Of a stretch of 32,948 bases of DNA, positions 23,301 to 32,476 are shown piece after piece. Made by a program: the position numbers and the translations under genes. Where the stretch lies: assembly GCA_913050095.1 (NCBI GenBank), contig CAJXAV010000015.1, positions 1 through 32,948 of the forward strand, in the 5' to 3' direction. Source of the DNA: an uncultured Gammaproteobacteria bacterium (GTDB taxonomy: Bacteria > Pseudomonadota > Gammaproteobacteria > Poriferisulfidales > GCA-002705445). A model generated the notes under the pieces. It did no database searches. It saw only the letters and a program-made list of their open reading frames with translations, and was not told where the DNA came from. The first letter of the stretch is position 1; every line of letters begins with the position of its first letter.

Positions 23301-24251
23301 ATGTCATCTCATGATGTAACAATAATCGGGTCAGGGTCTTGGGGAAGAGCTCTTGCTCATACTCTATCAACTAATAATAAAAAGATACTTATATACTCTA
23401 GAAATCTTAAACATCAGTTTAAAGACCAAAATATAAAATCAACGTCTGATATTTTAGAGGCATTATCATTCAACAAGCCAATAATAATAGCGACACCAGT
23501 TAATTCTTTAAACGAGATAGGTAATAAAATTAAAGAAAGTAATTATCAAGGATCAATTATCTTAGCCTGCAAAGGCATAGATTCGGAGCTTGGTTTATTC
23601 CCGTCTGAAATTATAAGTAAGTATATAGATATAAAAAAAATTGCTATTATTTCTGGCCCTTCTTTTGCTGAAGAGGTTATAAAGAATAAACCTACAGCTG
23701 TCACTCTTGCTGCAATTGATAATACTATTTTGAATGATCTTGCAAATATTTTTCGTAGTAAGTTTTTTAGAGTTTATACTTCAAATGATATAATTGGTTG
23801 TCAACTTGGCGGCGCTATGAAAAATATACTTTCTGTTGCTATCGGCATATCTGATGGATTAAATTTAGGCCCCAACGCAAAAGCTGCATTAATAACAAGG
23901 GGTATTTTAGAAATCAGAACGCTTGGCGAGATTCTAAAATGCAATGAAAATACTATATATGGATTAAGTGGTTTAGGTGATTTAGTTTTAACATCTAATG
24001 ATGATCTCTCAAGGAATAGAAGGTTTGGACTAGAGATTGCAAATGGGTTGTCCACGAAAGAAGCTGAAAAAAAAATTGGTAATATTGTAGAAGGTATATA
24101 TGCATCAAAGGGCTTAAAAATTCTAACAAAAAAATATTCTTTAAAGTTGCCAATATGCTCTAAAGTATTTGATATAATATCAGAGAAAATAACTCCTAAA
24201 GAAGCAGTAAATGATTTATTAATTAGGGAGCAAAAAAAAGAGTTTGTTTAA
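23301..24251 (+). CDS. gpsA: Glycerol-3-phosphate dehydrogenase [NAD(P)+]
   Basis: A 316-residue enzyme reducing dihydroxyacetone phosphate to sn-glycerol 3-phosphate, the backbone of phospholipids. The NAD(P)-binding GSGSWGRALA (10-19) is at the N-terminus; ISGPSFAEEV and GGAMKNILSVAIGISDGLNLG (with the catalytic Lys) and GLSGLGDLVLT follow in order. Length is normal for GpsA. It belongs to the arsR-yibN-grxC-gpsA-pyrD run, 28 bases after grxC, with no secB between. Confidence 0.96.
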   Translation: MSSHDVTIIGSGSWGRALAHTLSTNNKKILIYSRNLKHQFKDQNIKSTSDILEALSFNKPIIIATPVNSLNEIGNKIKESNYQGSIILACKGIDSELGLFPSEIISKYIDIKKIAIISGPSFAEEVIKNKPTAVTLAAIDNTILNDLANIFRSKFFRVYTSNDIIGCQLGGAMKNILSVAIGISDGLNLGPNAKAALITRGILEIRTLGEILKCNENTIYGLSGLGDLVLTSNDDLSRNRRFGLEIANGLSTKEAEKKIGNIVEGIYASKGLKILTKKYSLKLPICSKVFDIISEKITPKEAVNDLLIREQKKEFV

Positions 24252-24284
24252 TCTAAAATAAAAAAACGGAATCAAACTAAATAT

Positions 24285-25337
24285 ATGCTATACAAAATTT
24301 TTAAATACTTTTTAAATCTAATAGATCCAGAAATTGCACATAAATTAGCAATTAAAATAATAAAAAATCCTTTTATAAAATTTAATTTTTCCGATAATAA
24401 ATCGCATTTAAATTTAATACAAAATATATTTGATATAAAATTTAAAAACCCTATTGGTTTAGCAGCAGGATTTGATAAAAATGCAGAAATATATAATCAA
24501 ATTTTTAAGCTAGGTTTTAGTTACTCAGAAATAGGTACAGTTACACCGCAACCTCAAGAGGGAAATATTAAGCCAAGAGTTTTCAGACTTGAAGAAGATA
24601 AGGCAATAATTAATAGATTAGGTTTTCCAAATTATGGAATGGAAATTATTAAAGAAAGAATGGTTCAAGATAAACCAAAAGGTATTTGTGGAGCAAATAT
24701 TGGCCCAAATAAAGAAAATGCAACTTTAATAGACGATTATTTACTATGCTTTGATAATCTTTATGATATTGCCTCTTATATAACAATTAATATATCTTCG
24801 CCCAATACCCCAAATTTAAGGTTGCAGCATGAACAAGATAATATAAAAAAATTAGTAGATGCCATTTTAAAAAGAAGGAATCAAAAAAATTCCAAAGTAC
24901 CAATATTATTTAAAATTTCACCTGATATAGATGATTCAAAAATTAAAAATTTATGTGAAATATTTCTCGAAAAAAACATTGATGGTGTAATACTAACTAA
25001 TACGAGTATAAAAAATAAAAATTCACTTTTAAGTCGTAATAAAGATCAAGCTGGTGGCATATCTGGCGATCCAATTTATAATTTATCAAACAAAATTATA
25101 GAGAAATTTTATTTACAATTGGGAAAAAATATCCCAATAATCGGAGTAGGTGGAGTAAAAGACGGTAAAACTGCATATGAAAAAATAAAATCTGGTGCTT
25201 CGTTGTTACAGTTATATACTTCATTTGTTTATGAAGGTCCATTGGTTGCAAACAAAATAAATAAAGAACTTAGTGATTTAGTTAAAAAAGATGGCTATGA
25301 AAATATATCTCAGGCAATTGGTATAAATTGCAAGTAA
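24285..25337 (+). CDS. pyrD: Dihydroorotate dehydrogenase (quinone), class 2
   Basis: A 350-residue class 2 dihydroorotate dehydrogenase, oxidising dihydroorotate to orotate in pyrimidine synthesis with electrons passed to quinone. The N-terminal helix (about 1-30) associates with the membrane, marking class 2. GLAAGFDKNAEIYNQ (58-72), GTVTPQPQEGN, and NISSPNTPNLR with catalytic Ser172 are conserved; IIGVGGV and GASLLQLYTSFVYEGP form the FMN phosphate site. It starts 33 bases after gpsA and ends 6 bases from the convergent ntrC. Confidence 0.96.
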   Translation: MLYKIFKYFLNLIDPEIAHKLAIKIIKNPFIKFNFSDNKSHLNLIQNIFDIKFKNPIGLAAGFDKNAEIYNQIFKLGFSYSEIGTVTPQPQEGNIKPRVFRLEEDKAIINRLGFPNYGMEIIKERMVQDKPKGICGANIGPNKENATLIDDYLLCFDNLYDIASYITINISSPNTPNLRLQHEQDNIKKLVDAILKRRNQKNSKVPILFKISPDIDDSKIKNLCEIFLEKNIDGVILTNTSIKNKNSLLSRNKDQAGGISGDPIYNLSNKIIEKFYLQLGKNIPIIGVGGVKDGKTAYEKIKSGASLLQLYTSFVYEGPLVANKINKELSDLVKKDGYENISQAIGINCK

Positions 25338-25343
25338 AAAAAC

Positions 25344-26744
25344 TTAATTTTTTGATGATCTTATTTTATTTGAAATCGTATTTCTTCCCCAGCCTAAAAT
25401 CTTTGCTGCTTCTGTTTTGTTACCATTTGATAGTTTTAAAGCAGAATCAATTAAAATAGATTCGTATAAATTGTTTATATCTTCAGAAATATTTTTTGAA
25501 TTTTGGTCATACTCTTTAAGTATCCAGGAAGCTAGCATTTTACTCCAATCTTGATCATTTTTTGATTCCTGATCTTCTTTTAATATATCTTTCGGAAGAT
25601 CATTAACTGATATTTTTTCGCCAATACCCATTATTGTTAAGAACTTACAAGTATTTTGTAATTCTCTTATGTTTCCTGGCCAGTAATATTTTTTTAAAAC
25701 TTTTTTTGCGTCATCAGTAAGGTATTTTAAAGGAACCTTGTATTCTATCGAATATTGTTTCATAAAATGTTCCGCTAAGTTAATAATATCATTCTTTCTA
25801 TCTTTTAAGCTTGGAAGTTCAATCTTAATAGCATTAATTCTATGAAGTAAATCTTCTCTGAATAAGTCTTTTGAAACTAGTAACTTAAGATCTTTATGTG
25901 TAGCTGTAAGAATTCTTGTTTTAACTTTTATAGATTTTGATCCTCCAACCCTAAAAAATTCACCTTCTTGAAGGACTCTTAAAAGTCTCGTTTGAACATC
26001 TATTGGCATATCACCAATTTCATCCAAAAATAGCGTACCATCTGATGCCTGTTCAAATCTTCCAATTCTTTGACTGTAAGCACCAGTAAAAGAACCTTTC
26101 TCATGCCCAAATAGTTCTGATTCAAGAAGCTCAGTTGGTATTGCCCCAGTGTTTATTGCGATAAATGGATTATTTTTCCTACTACTTGATTCATGAATTG
26201 CTCTTGCTATAAGTTCTTTTCCTGTACCTGTTTCACCAAGTATTAATACTCCGACATCTGTTTGGGCAATTTTACCAATAGATTTATAAACATTTTGCAT
26301 TGATTCAGAATCACCGATTATTTTAGGAATTTCTGATGTCTTAGAAATATTTTTATCTTTTTTTATTACATTATTATTTTTACAGGCTTTCTCAATGAGA
26401 GTGATAACTTCATTAATGTCGAAAGGTTTTGTTATATAATCGTATGCTCCTTTTTTCAAAGAATTTACTGTTGTTTCAAGGTCAGAAAATGCTGTCATAA
26501 TTATAATAGGGATACTTGGATATTCCCTTTTCATCTTATCAAGCATATCAATACCACTCATATTTGGCATTCTAATATCAGAAATTATTACATCAGGAAC
26601 TTTATCTTTTAAAATGGAAATCATGTCTTCAGCATTGCTAAAACATTCAACACTAAATTTATTTTTTGTGAGCCATTTATCAAGGACCCACCTTATTGAT
26701 TTATCATCGTCAACTACAAATATTTTTTTACTTTCATTTTTCAT
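25344..26744 (-). CDS. ntrC: Nitrogen regulator NtrC (NR(I)), sigma-54 activator
   Basis: A 466-residue response regulator. The receiver domain (1-115) has phospho-acceptor Asp56 (IISDIRMP) and Lys106 (ITKPFD). The AAA+ domain has Walker A GETGTGKE (170-177) and GSFTGA (217-222), the loop contacting sigma-54 (GAFTGA in most NtrC). The C-terminal Fis-like helix-turn-helix ends ILGWGRNTISNKI. Phosphorylated by NtrB under nitrogen limitation, it activates glnA and related sigma-54 promoters. It is 2 bases after ntrB. Confidence 0.95.
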   Translation of the reverse strand: MKNESKKIFVVDDDKSIRWVLDKWLTKNKFSVECFSNAEDMISILKDKVPDVIISDIRMPNMSGIDMLDKMKREYPSIPIIIMTAFSDLETTVNSLKKGAYDYITKPFDINEVITLIEKACKNNNVIKKDKNISKTSEIPKIIGDSESMQNVYKSIGKIAQTDVGVLILGETGTGKELIARAIHESSSRKNNPFIAINTGAIPTELLESELFGHEKGSFTGAYSQRIGRFEQASDGTLFLDEIGDMPIDVQTRLLRVLQEGEFFRVGGSKSIKVKTRILTATHKDLKLLVSKDLFREDLLHRINAIKIELPSLKDRKNDIINLAEHFMKQYSIEYKVPLKYLTDDAKKVLKKYYWPGNIRELQNTCKFLTIMGIGEKISVNDLPKDILKEDQESKNDQDWSKMLASWILKEYDQNSKNISEDINNLYESILIDSALKLSNGNKTEAAKILGWGRNTISNKIRSSKN

Positions 26745-26746
26745 TT

Positions 26747-27790
26747 TTAGTATTTCTCGATTGGTAAAATAATTTTAAAAATTGTATTATTTTTATCTTG
26801 TTCAAATGTAATTATTCCATTATTTATTGAAGCAAGTCTTTGTGATATAGATAAACCTAACCCCGATCCTTTTGCTTTATCAGTTACAAGTGGTAAAAAT
26901 AACTTGGTTTTCATTTCTTCATTTATGCCAACACCATTGTCAATTATACTTGTGATAGCAACTAAGTTATGTTTTATAGAGTTTATAGTATAGTTTCTTT
27001 CGACTCTTGTTTTGATTTCTATAAATCCTTCTTTTGTTATTGCTTCTTGCGCGTTTTTAACTAAATTTATTAAGCATTGAATAATCATATCTTTATCAAC
27101 ATATATATCTGGAATGCTTGGGTCGAAGTTAAGTAATAAATTTTTTTTCATTTTTTTATCTGCAAATAGAATTTTGATAACTCTATCAATTATTGAATGG
27201 ATATTAATATTTGTGAAGCTAGGTTCATTGTTAGGACCCAACATTTTATCAATGTAATTTTTTAATCTATCTGTCTCATTTATAATAACTTCCAGATATT
27301 CTTTGTATTCATTATTTAATTCATTTTCAAGTAATTGCGCTGCTCCTTTTATCCCCCCAAGAGGATTTTTTATTTCATGAGCAAAAGATTTAATTATCAT
27401 TTGTGTTGCATTACTTCTATCTGCATAACTTGCATTTTCAGCAATTTTTTTTTGTCTGTGAACTTGACTGATCTCCAGTAAAACATGTTTTTCATTATTA
27501 ATGTAAATTGCTTGAACATTGCAATCTAATTTATGCTTTGATTTTGTTTTTAGTGAAACTTCAATATCTCTCGAAACTGAGGATTGATTAAGTGCTATAG
27601 CATCATATACTTGATTAATTATAATATTATTTTTTTTTGCAAAAATTTCATTAATTTTTATATTTTTTAAGTTTTTTTTACTATTTTTTAAGAAATTTTC
27701 ACCAGAAGAGTTGATATGGACAATTTCCATAAATTTATTTGTAATTATTACAGAAGTGCTTATGTTATCTAATATATTGTATGTATCCAT
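26747..27790 (-). CDS. ntrB: Nitrogen sensor histidine kinase NtrB (NR(II))
   Basis: A 347-residue soluble kinase; start at ATG 27790, six codons inside the longer TTG-started frame, giving the family length. An N-terminal PAS domain (about 5-115) is followed by the HisKA motif SFAHEIKNPLGGIKGAAQLL with His138 as phosphorylation site (E. coli NtrB His139), and the ATP-binding domain with CLINLVKNAQEA, DNGVGI and GSGLGLSIS. It phosphorylates NtrC when nitrogen is limiting and dephosphorylates it with PII. It overlaps no neighbour; ntrC follows after 2 bases. No PII gene is in the window. Confidence 0.95.
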   Translation of the reverse strand: MDTYNILDNISTSVIITNKFMEIVHINSSGENFLKNSKKNLKNIKINEIFAKKNNIIINQVYDAIALNQSSVSRDIEVSLKTKSKHKLDCNVQAIYINNEKHVLLEISQVHRQKKIAENASYADRSNATQMIIKSFAHEIKNPLGGIKGAAQLLENELNNEYKEYLEVIINETDRLKNYIDKMLGPNNEPSFTNINIHSIIDRVIKILFADKKMKKNLLLNFDPSIPDIYVDKDMIIQCLINLVKNAQEAITKEGFIEIKTRVERNYTINSIKHNLVAITSIIDNGVGINEEMKTKLFLPLVTDKAKGSGLGLSISQRLASINNGIITFEQDKNNTIFKIILPIEKY

Positions 27791-27854
27791 AATGAGAATA
27801 GTATACAATAAATTGTGAATATATGCACAAAAAAAGTGCTATTGAGGAAAATCA

Positions 27855-27877
27855 AAACGCCCTTTTTAAGGGCGTTT
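27855..27877 (-). terminator. Intrinsic terminator after glnA
   Basis: AAACGCCCTT-TTT-AAGGGCGTTT gives a 10-base-pair perfect stem 10 bases after the glnA stop. On the minus strand the stem is followed by TTTTGATTTT. It separates glnA from ntrBC and may allow partial read-through, a classic glnA-ntrBC layout. Confidence 0.85.
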
Positions 27878-27886
27878 CTTTATTTT

Positions 27887-29293
27887 TTATAAGCTATAGT
27901 ACATTTCAAATTCTAATGGATGAGTGTTGGCTTGAAATGCCTGAACTTCTTCCATTTTAAGTGCAATGTATGCGTCTATAGTATCGTCGTCAAATACTCC
28001 GCCAGCTTTTAAGAAATCTCTATCCTCATCAAGTGACTTTAAAGCCTCATCCAAAGAAGAGCATACATGAGGTATTTTTGCTTCTTCTTCAGGGCTTAAA
28101 TCATCAAATAAATCAATATCCATATTCTTACCAGGGTCAATTTGATTTTTTATACCATCTAAGCCAGCCATCATCAGGGCTGTAAATGTTAAATAAGGGT
28201 TGCCACATGCATCAGGGAATCTAACTTCAATTCTTCTAGCTTTTGGATTAGCCTCAAAAGGAATCCTTATACTTGCAGATCTATTTTTTGCAGAATAAGT
28301 TAAAATTGTTGGGGCTTCGAACCCAGGTACAAGTCTCTTGTAGCTGTTAGTAGCTGCATTAGAAAAAGCATTAATGGCCTTAGCATGTTTAATTATTCCT
28401 CCAATGTAATAGAGTGCAGTTTGTGATAGACCTCCATATTCGTTACCTAAAAATAAATTTTCACCATTCGAAAATAATGACATATGAACATGCATTCCAT
28501 TTCCGTTGTCATTAATAATTGGCTTAGGCATGAATGTAGCTGTTTTTCCATAATTGTGAGCTACATTATGTATAACGTATTTCATAACCTGGTTTTGGTC
28601 AGCTCTTTTAACCATTGTATTGAACTTTGTGCCAATTTCACATTGACCCGCTGTGGCAACTTCATGATGATGCACTTCAGTTTCTACACCCATTTCTTCA
28701 AGCACATTACACATTGCAGATCTAATATCTTGTAATGAATCCACTGGCGGTACAGGAAAATAACCGCCTTTGACGCCCGGTCTATGTCCTGTATTGCCGT
28801 CAGCGTATGGCTCACCAGAGCTAAAACAACCTTCTTCAGACTCAACTCTATAAAAAGATTCGCCAATTTCGTTTCCAAACGTTACTGAGTCAAAAATAAA
28901 GAACTCTGGCTCCGGGCCAAAATATGCTGTGTCAGCTATACCCGATTCATTAAGATATTTTTCAGCTCTATTTGCTATAGATCTTGGATCTCTGCTATAA
29001 CCTTCTCCAGTACTTGGCTCTAAAATATTGCATCTTATTGTAAGAGTAGAGTCACTAAAGAAAGGGTCCATAATGGCTGTATCTGTGTCTGGCATTAGAA
29101 TCATGTCAGACTCATTTATTGCTTTCCACCCGGCTATAGAGGAGCCATCGAACATTTTTCCATTTTCAAACAAAGATTCATCAACTGCGCTTGCAGGAAG
29201 AGTGACATGTTGTTCTTTGCCTTTAGTATCTGTGAATCTTAAATCCACAAATTTTACGTCATTCTCCTTTATTGTTTTCATTATATCTGACAT
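27887..29293 (-). CDS. glnA: Glutamine synthetase type I
   Basis: A 468-residue type I glutamine synthetase, making glutamine from glutamate, ammonia and ATP. Conserved marks: FDGSSIAGW, the EPEFFIFD metal site, [10 protein letters not shown], and the NRSASIRIP loop. The region normally carrying the adenylylated tyrosine (MDKNLYDLPPEE in E. coli) reads [13 protein letters not shown], so Phe396 replaces the Tyr, confirmed from codon TTT. The covalent switch by GlnE cannot act at this site. The promoter is sigma-54 type; ntrB and ntrC follow past a terminator. AGGAG precedes the ATG. Confidence 0.97.
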   Translation of the reverse strand: MSDIMKTIKENDVKFVDLRFTDTKGKEQHVTLPASAVDESLFENGKMFDGSSIAGWKAINESDMILMPDTDTAIMDPFFSDSTLTIRCNILEPSTGEGYSRDPRSIANRAEKYLNESGIADTAYFGPEPEFFIFDSVTFGNEIGESFYRVESEEGCFSSGEPYADGNTGHRPGVKGGYFPVPPVDSLQDIRSAMCNVLEEMGVETEVHHHEVATAGQCEIGTKFNTMVKRADQNQVMKYVIHNVAHNYGKTATFMPKPIINDNGNGMHVHMSLFSNGENLFLGNEYGGLSQTALYYIGGIIKHAKAINAFSNAATNSYKRLVPGFEAPTILTYSAKNRSASIRIPFEANPKARRIEVRFPDACGNPYLTFTALMMAGLDGIKNQIDPGKNMDIDLFDDLSPEEEAKIPHVCSSLDEALKSLDEDRDFLKAGGVFDDDTIDAYIALKMEEVQAFQANTHPLEFEMYYSL

Positions 29294-29343
29294 TATTCGC
29301 TCCTATGTGTATTACATTAATTTCATTATTGCTATTTAAAGCA

Positions 29344-29360
29344 TGCATATTGTGTGCCAA
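29344..29360 (-). promoter_or_regulatory. Sigma-54 promoter of glnA
   Basis: On the minus strand TTGGCACACAATATGCA has the -24 GG and -12 GC dinucleotides with the required 10 bases between, and TTGGCAC is the exact -24 consensus. E. coli glnAp2 (TTGGCACAGATTTCGC) is closely similar. Transcription would start near 29333, about 40 bases before the glnA ATG. No clear NtrC enhancer palindrome was found further upstream. Confidence 0.85.
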
Positions 29361-29473
29361 GTAACACTGGGCATAAAATATGACTAAAAATTGTGTTAAA
29401 TTGTTTGTACAATTCAATAATATATGAGATTTATATAGTAGTATATTAATAATTCAAAATCTTAACTTTGTTT

Positions 29474-29479
29474 TATAAT
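29474..29479 (+). promoter_or_regulatory. Candidate -10 box of the glyQS operon
   Basis: A perfect TATAAT lies 31 bases before the glyQ ATG; upstream at about 16 bases only ATTCAA is found, a weak -35. The gap between glnA and glyQ is 216 bases and otherwise contains the glnA promoter. Confidence 0.35.
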
Positions 29480-29509
29480 AGAGCTTATTTACATGGGTAT
29501 CTTTAAATT

Positions 29510-30382
29510 ATGACTTTTCAAGAAATTATATTTAAACTAAAGACTTTTTGGGCAAGTAAGGGGTGTGTATCTTTAGAGCCTTATGACTTCCCCGTGGGAG
29601 CAGCAACATTTCACCCATCCACTTTCTTAAGAGCCTTAGGCCCCGAACCTTGGAAAGCTGTATATGCTCAACCATGTAGGAGGCCAACAGATGGAAGATA
29701 TGGAGAAAACCCAAATAGATTACAACATTATTATCAACTTCAGGTAATTTTAAAACCATCACCTGAAGATATTCAAGCTCTATATATAGAATCATTAGAA
29801 AGCTTAGGAGTTGTAAGAAAAAAAAATGATATAAAATTCGTAGATGATAATTGGGAGTCACCATCATTGGGTGCTGCCGGCGTAGGATGGGAAGTATTAT
29901 TAAATGGTATGGAAATAAGTCAGTTTACGTACTTTCAGCAAGTTGGAGGTATAGAATGTAAGCCAGTTTCAGGAGAGCTCACTTATGGTTTAGAAAGAAT
30001 AGCTATGCATCTTCAGTCAGTAGACAACTTATACCATATCAAATGGAACGAAAATATCACGTATGGTGAAATATACTTACAAAATGAAGAAGAGAATTCA
30101 AAGTATAACTTTGAATTAGTAGAGCCTAAAATATTAATAAAACTTTTTGAAGATGTTGAAATAGAGTGTAACAAACTATTAGAAAAAGGTCTGCCAATTC
30201 CAGCGTATGATATGTTACTTCAAAATTCACACAATTTAAATTTATTAGATTCAAAACAAGCTATTTCATCAACAGAAAGACAAGCATACATTTTAAGATT
30301 AAGAAAACTGTCTTTTCTAGTTGCTCAGAAATATTTAGAAAACAGAGAGAAATTAAATTTTCCATTAATAAAAAATAATTAA
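29510..30382 (+). CDS. glyQ: Glycyl-tRNA synthetase alpha subunit
   Basis: A 290-residue class II catalytic subunit of the bacterial alpha2beta2 glycyl-tRNA synthetase. Conserved parts include [20 protein letters not shown] (13-32, residues FW to AA), [20 protein letters not shown], the [20 protein letters not shown] stretch, and [12 protein letters not shown], the class II motif 3 region. The C-terminus ends [13 protein letters not shown], as in other GlyQ. Two bases separate its stop from glyS, so the subunits are co-translated. Confidence 0.97.
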   Translation: MTFQEIIFKLKTFWASKGCVSLEPYDFPVGAATFHPSTFLRALGPEPWKAVYAQPCRRPTDGRYGENPNRLQHYYQLQVILKPSPEDIQALYIESLESLGVVRKKNDIKFVDDNWESPSLGAAGVGWEVLLNGMEISQFTYFQQVGGIECKPVSGELTYGLERIAMHLQSVDNLYHIKWNENITYGEIYLQNEEENSKYNFELVEPKILIKLFEDVEIECNKLLEKGLPIPAYDMLLQNSHNLNLLDSKQAISSTERQAYILRLRKLSFLVAQKYLENREKLNFPLIKNN

Positions 30383-30384
30383 TT

Positions 30385-32466
30385 ATGGTAAATAAAAAAT
30401 TACTTTTTGAGATTGGGGTAGAAGACTTACCATCAAAAAATTTAAATATTTTTTCTGAAAAAATAAAAAAAACTATTGAACAAAATTTAAAAAAAAATTC
30501 AATTATTTTTTCCTCAATAGATAGCTTCTATACAAATATAAGACTAGTATTTGTTGTTAATGAAATAAACCAAGAAATAATTCTAGAAAAAAAAATAATT
30601 AAAGGGCCGCCATTAGATAAATGTTTTGACAATTTAAGCAATCCAACAAAAACAGGACTTGGTTTTGCTAAAAAACATCATACAAAATTACATTTATTAA
30701 AAGAAAAAGAAGTTGATGGAAAGAAATATATTATATATGAAAAACCAGAAGAAAAAATAAAAGTAAAAAATATCCTACCAAAAATTATAGAAGAATCTAT
30801 AAATAAAGTTGAAGAGCAAAAAAAAATGAGATGGGGCAATGTTGATATTTCATTTATAAGGCCAATAAGATGGATTTTGTTAATACTCGATGACAAGCAT
30901 ATACCAGCTACAATACTTGGTATTGATACAAATAATTACACATATGGTAATAAAATTAATTCAAGTGAAAAAATCAAAATTAATAGTTTTGAAGAATATT
31001 TCACTTTGCTAAAAAAAGAAAAAGTTGAGATTGATAGAGAGGTAAGAAAAAATATAATTAAAAAAGAAATACAAAATATTACTTCGTTAAATAGGTTCGA
31101 CGAAAATATAGATAACGAATTAATTGATGAATTAAGTAATATGGTTGAATATCCCTATGTGTTTCTAGGAAATTTTCCTAAAAAATACTTAGATTTGCCC
31201 AAAGAAGTTCTAGAATATGTAATACAGGATACACAAAAATATTTTATCATCTATCAAAAGAAAGAAATAACAAATTTTTTTATTGGCGTGTCTAATGTAA
31301 AAATAAATAATAATATTATAAAAGGTCATGAGAGAGTAATAAACCCTAGACTAGATGATGCTCAATTCTTTATATCTAAAGACTTATCAAATAATATTTT
31401 TGAGAAGAAAGATTTTTTGAAAAGAATAATTTTTCATAAAAAAATTGGTAGTATGTTTGATAAAGTTCAAAGAATAACTGAGTTATCATCATATATAAAT
31501 ACTCAAAGTTACGCAGATAAAAAACTCTTGTTTAAAGAAATATCTGAGATTTGTAAATTAGACTTAATGTCAAATATGGTTGTGGAAATTCCTAAGTTAC
31601 AAGGTTACATAGGTTGTTTTTATGCAAAAAAATTAGGTATTGATTGTACTGTTGCTGAGGGCATTAAGGAGCATTATGCTCCCAGAAATCCTGAAGACAA
31701 AATTCCATTAAGCGCAGACGCACAAATTGTATCTATGGCAGATAAGCTAGATACAGTTGTGGGAATATTCTTAGTTAATGAAAAGCCAACTGGCACGAGA
31801 GATCCCTTGGGAATTAGAAGGTCAACTAATGGATTTTTAAGAATACTAATTAAAACAAACTTCAGTATAAACTTAACGCAGTTAATCAATAAATCTTATA
31901 AGATAATTTCCTGCGAATTTAATGAATTAAAAGATAATAAGGAGGGATTATTAGCTTGCCATGATTTTTTTAAAGAAAAATTAATATCTATCTTTAAAGA
32001 AGAGTATTGTTTTAAAGAAGACTTAATTCTATCTGTTGTTAATAGTAATGATACTTTAAAACCTTATGTGGCGTTAAAAAAAATTCAAGCCTTAGAAAGT
32101 ATATTAGTAAATTCTAATTTTAATGAGCTATTTGCAAATGCTAAGAGAGTTTCTAATATATTAAAGAAATCTAATTCAAGTTTACCTTTAAATTTTAAAG
32201 AAAATTTACTAAGAGAATCTAGTGAAAAGATATTATATAATGTTATTAATGATATTAAAGATGAACTTAATTCGTCTCTAGAAGAGAATAATTATGCAGA
32301 ATATCTAAAAAAATTAAATAATCTTAATCCCTATATAAAGAATTTTTTTGATGAAGTTATGATAAATACTAGTGAAGAAGATATTAAATTAAATAGATTA
32401 TCTTTGTTAGCTTCAGTTAATAGTTTTTATACTAATATAGCAAATATTTCAATTTTAAGTTATTAA
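30385..32466 (+). CDS. glyS: Glycyl-tRNA synthetase beta subunit
   Basis: A 693-residue beta subunit, which binds tRNA-Gly for the GlyQ catalytic subunit. Family segments: LLFEIGVEDLPSK (5-17), RWGNVDISFIRPIRWIL (about 149-165), YPYVFLGNF, and ADKLDTVVGIFLVNEKPTGTRDPLGIRR (in the HD-like region, about 452-478). Length is normal. It is strongly enriched in Lys, Asn and Ile, even for this genome. A SulP transporter gene begins 10 bases after its stop. Confidence 0.95.
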   Translation: MVNKKLLFEIGVEDLPSKNLNIFSEKIKKTIEQNLKKNSIIFSSIDSFYTNIRLVFVVNEINQEIILEKKIIKGPPLDKCFDNLSNPTKTGLGFAKKHHTKLHLLKEKEVDGKKYIIYEKPEEKIKVKNILPKIIEESINKVEEQKKMRWGNVDISFIRPIRWILLILDDKHIPATILGIDTNNYTYGNKINSSEKIKINSFEEYFTLLKKEKVEIDREVRKNIIKKEIQNITSLNRFDENIDNELIDELSNMVEYPYVFLGNFPKKYLDLPKEVLEYVIQDTQKYFIIYQKKEITNFFIGVSNVKINNNIIKGHERVINPRLDDAQFFISKDLSNNIFEKKDFLKRIIFHKKIGSMFDKVQRITELSSYINTQSYADKKLLFKEISEICKLDLMSNMVVEIPKLQGYIGCFYAKKLGIDCTVAEGIKEHYAPRNPEDKIPLSADAQIVSMADKLDTVVGIFLVNEKPTGTRDPLGIRRSTNGFLRILIKTNFSINLTQLINKSYKIISCEFNELKDNKEGLLACHDFFKEKLISIFKEEYCFKEDLILSVVNSNDTLKPYVALKKIQALESILVNSNFNELFANAKRVSNILKKSNSSLPLNFKENLLRESSEKILYNVINDIKDELNSSLEENNYAEYLKKLNNLNPYIKNFFDEVMINTSEEDIKLNRLSLLASVNSFYTNIANISILSY

Positions 32467-32476
32467 GAAAAACATT

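Noticed and set aside
25338-25343. Possible terminator between convergent pyrD and ntrC.
   Set aside because: Only 6 bases separate the stops and no stable hairpin with a T-run was found nearby; termination must occur within the opposite gene or by Rho.
28484-28735. 83-residue plus-strand frame opposite glnA.
   Set aside because: Antisense to a highly conserved gene; the histidine/phenylalanine-rich product reflects the complement of glnA codons.
29492-29512. Six-codon upstream frame ATG GGT ATC TTT AAA TTA TGA overlapping the glyQ start, suggestive of a leader peptide.
   Set aside because: It contains only one Gly codon, has no ribosome binding site and no attenuator structure follows, so coupling or Gly-dependent control is not supported.
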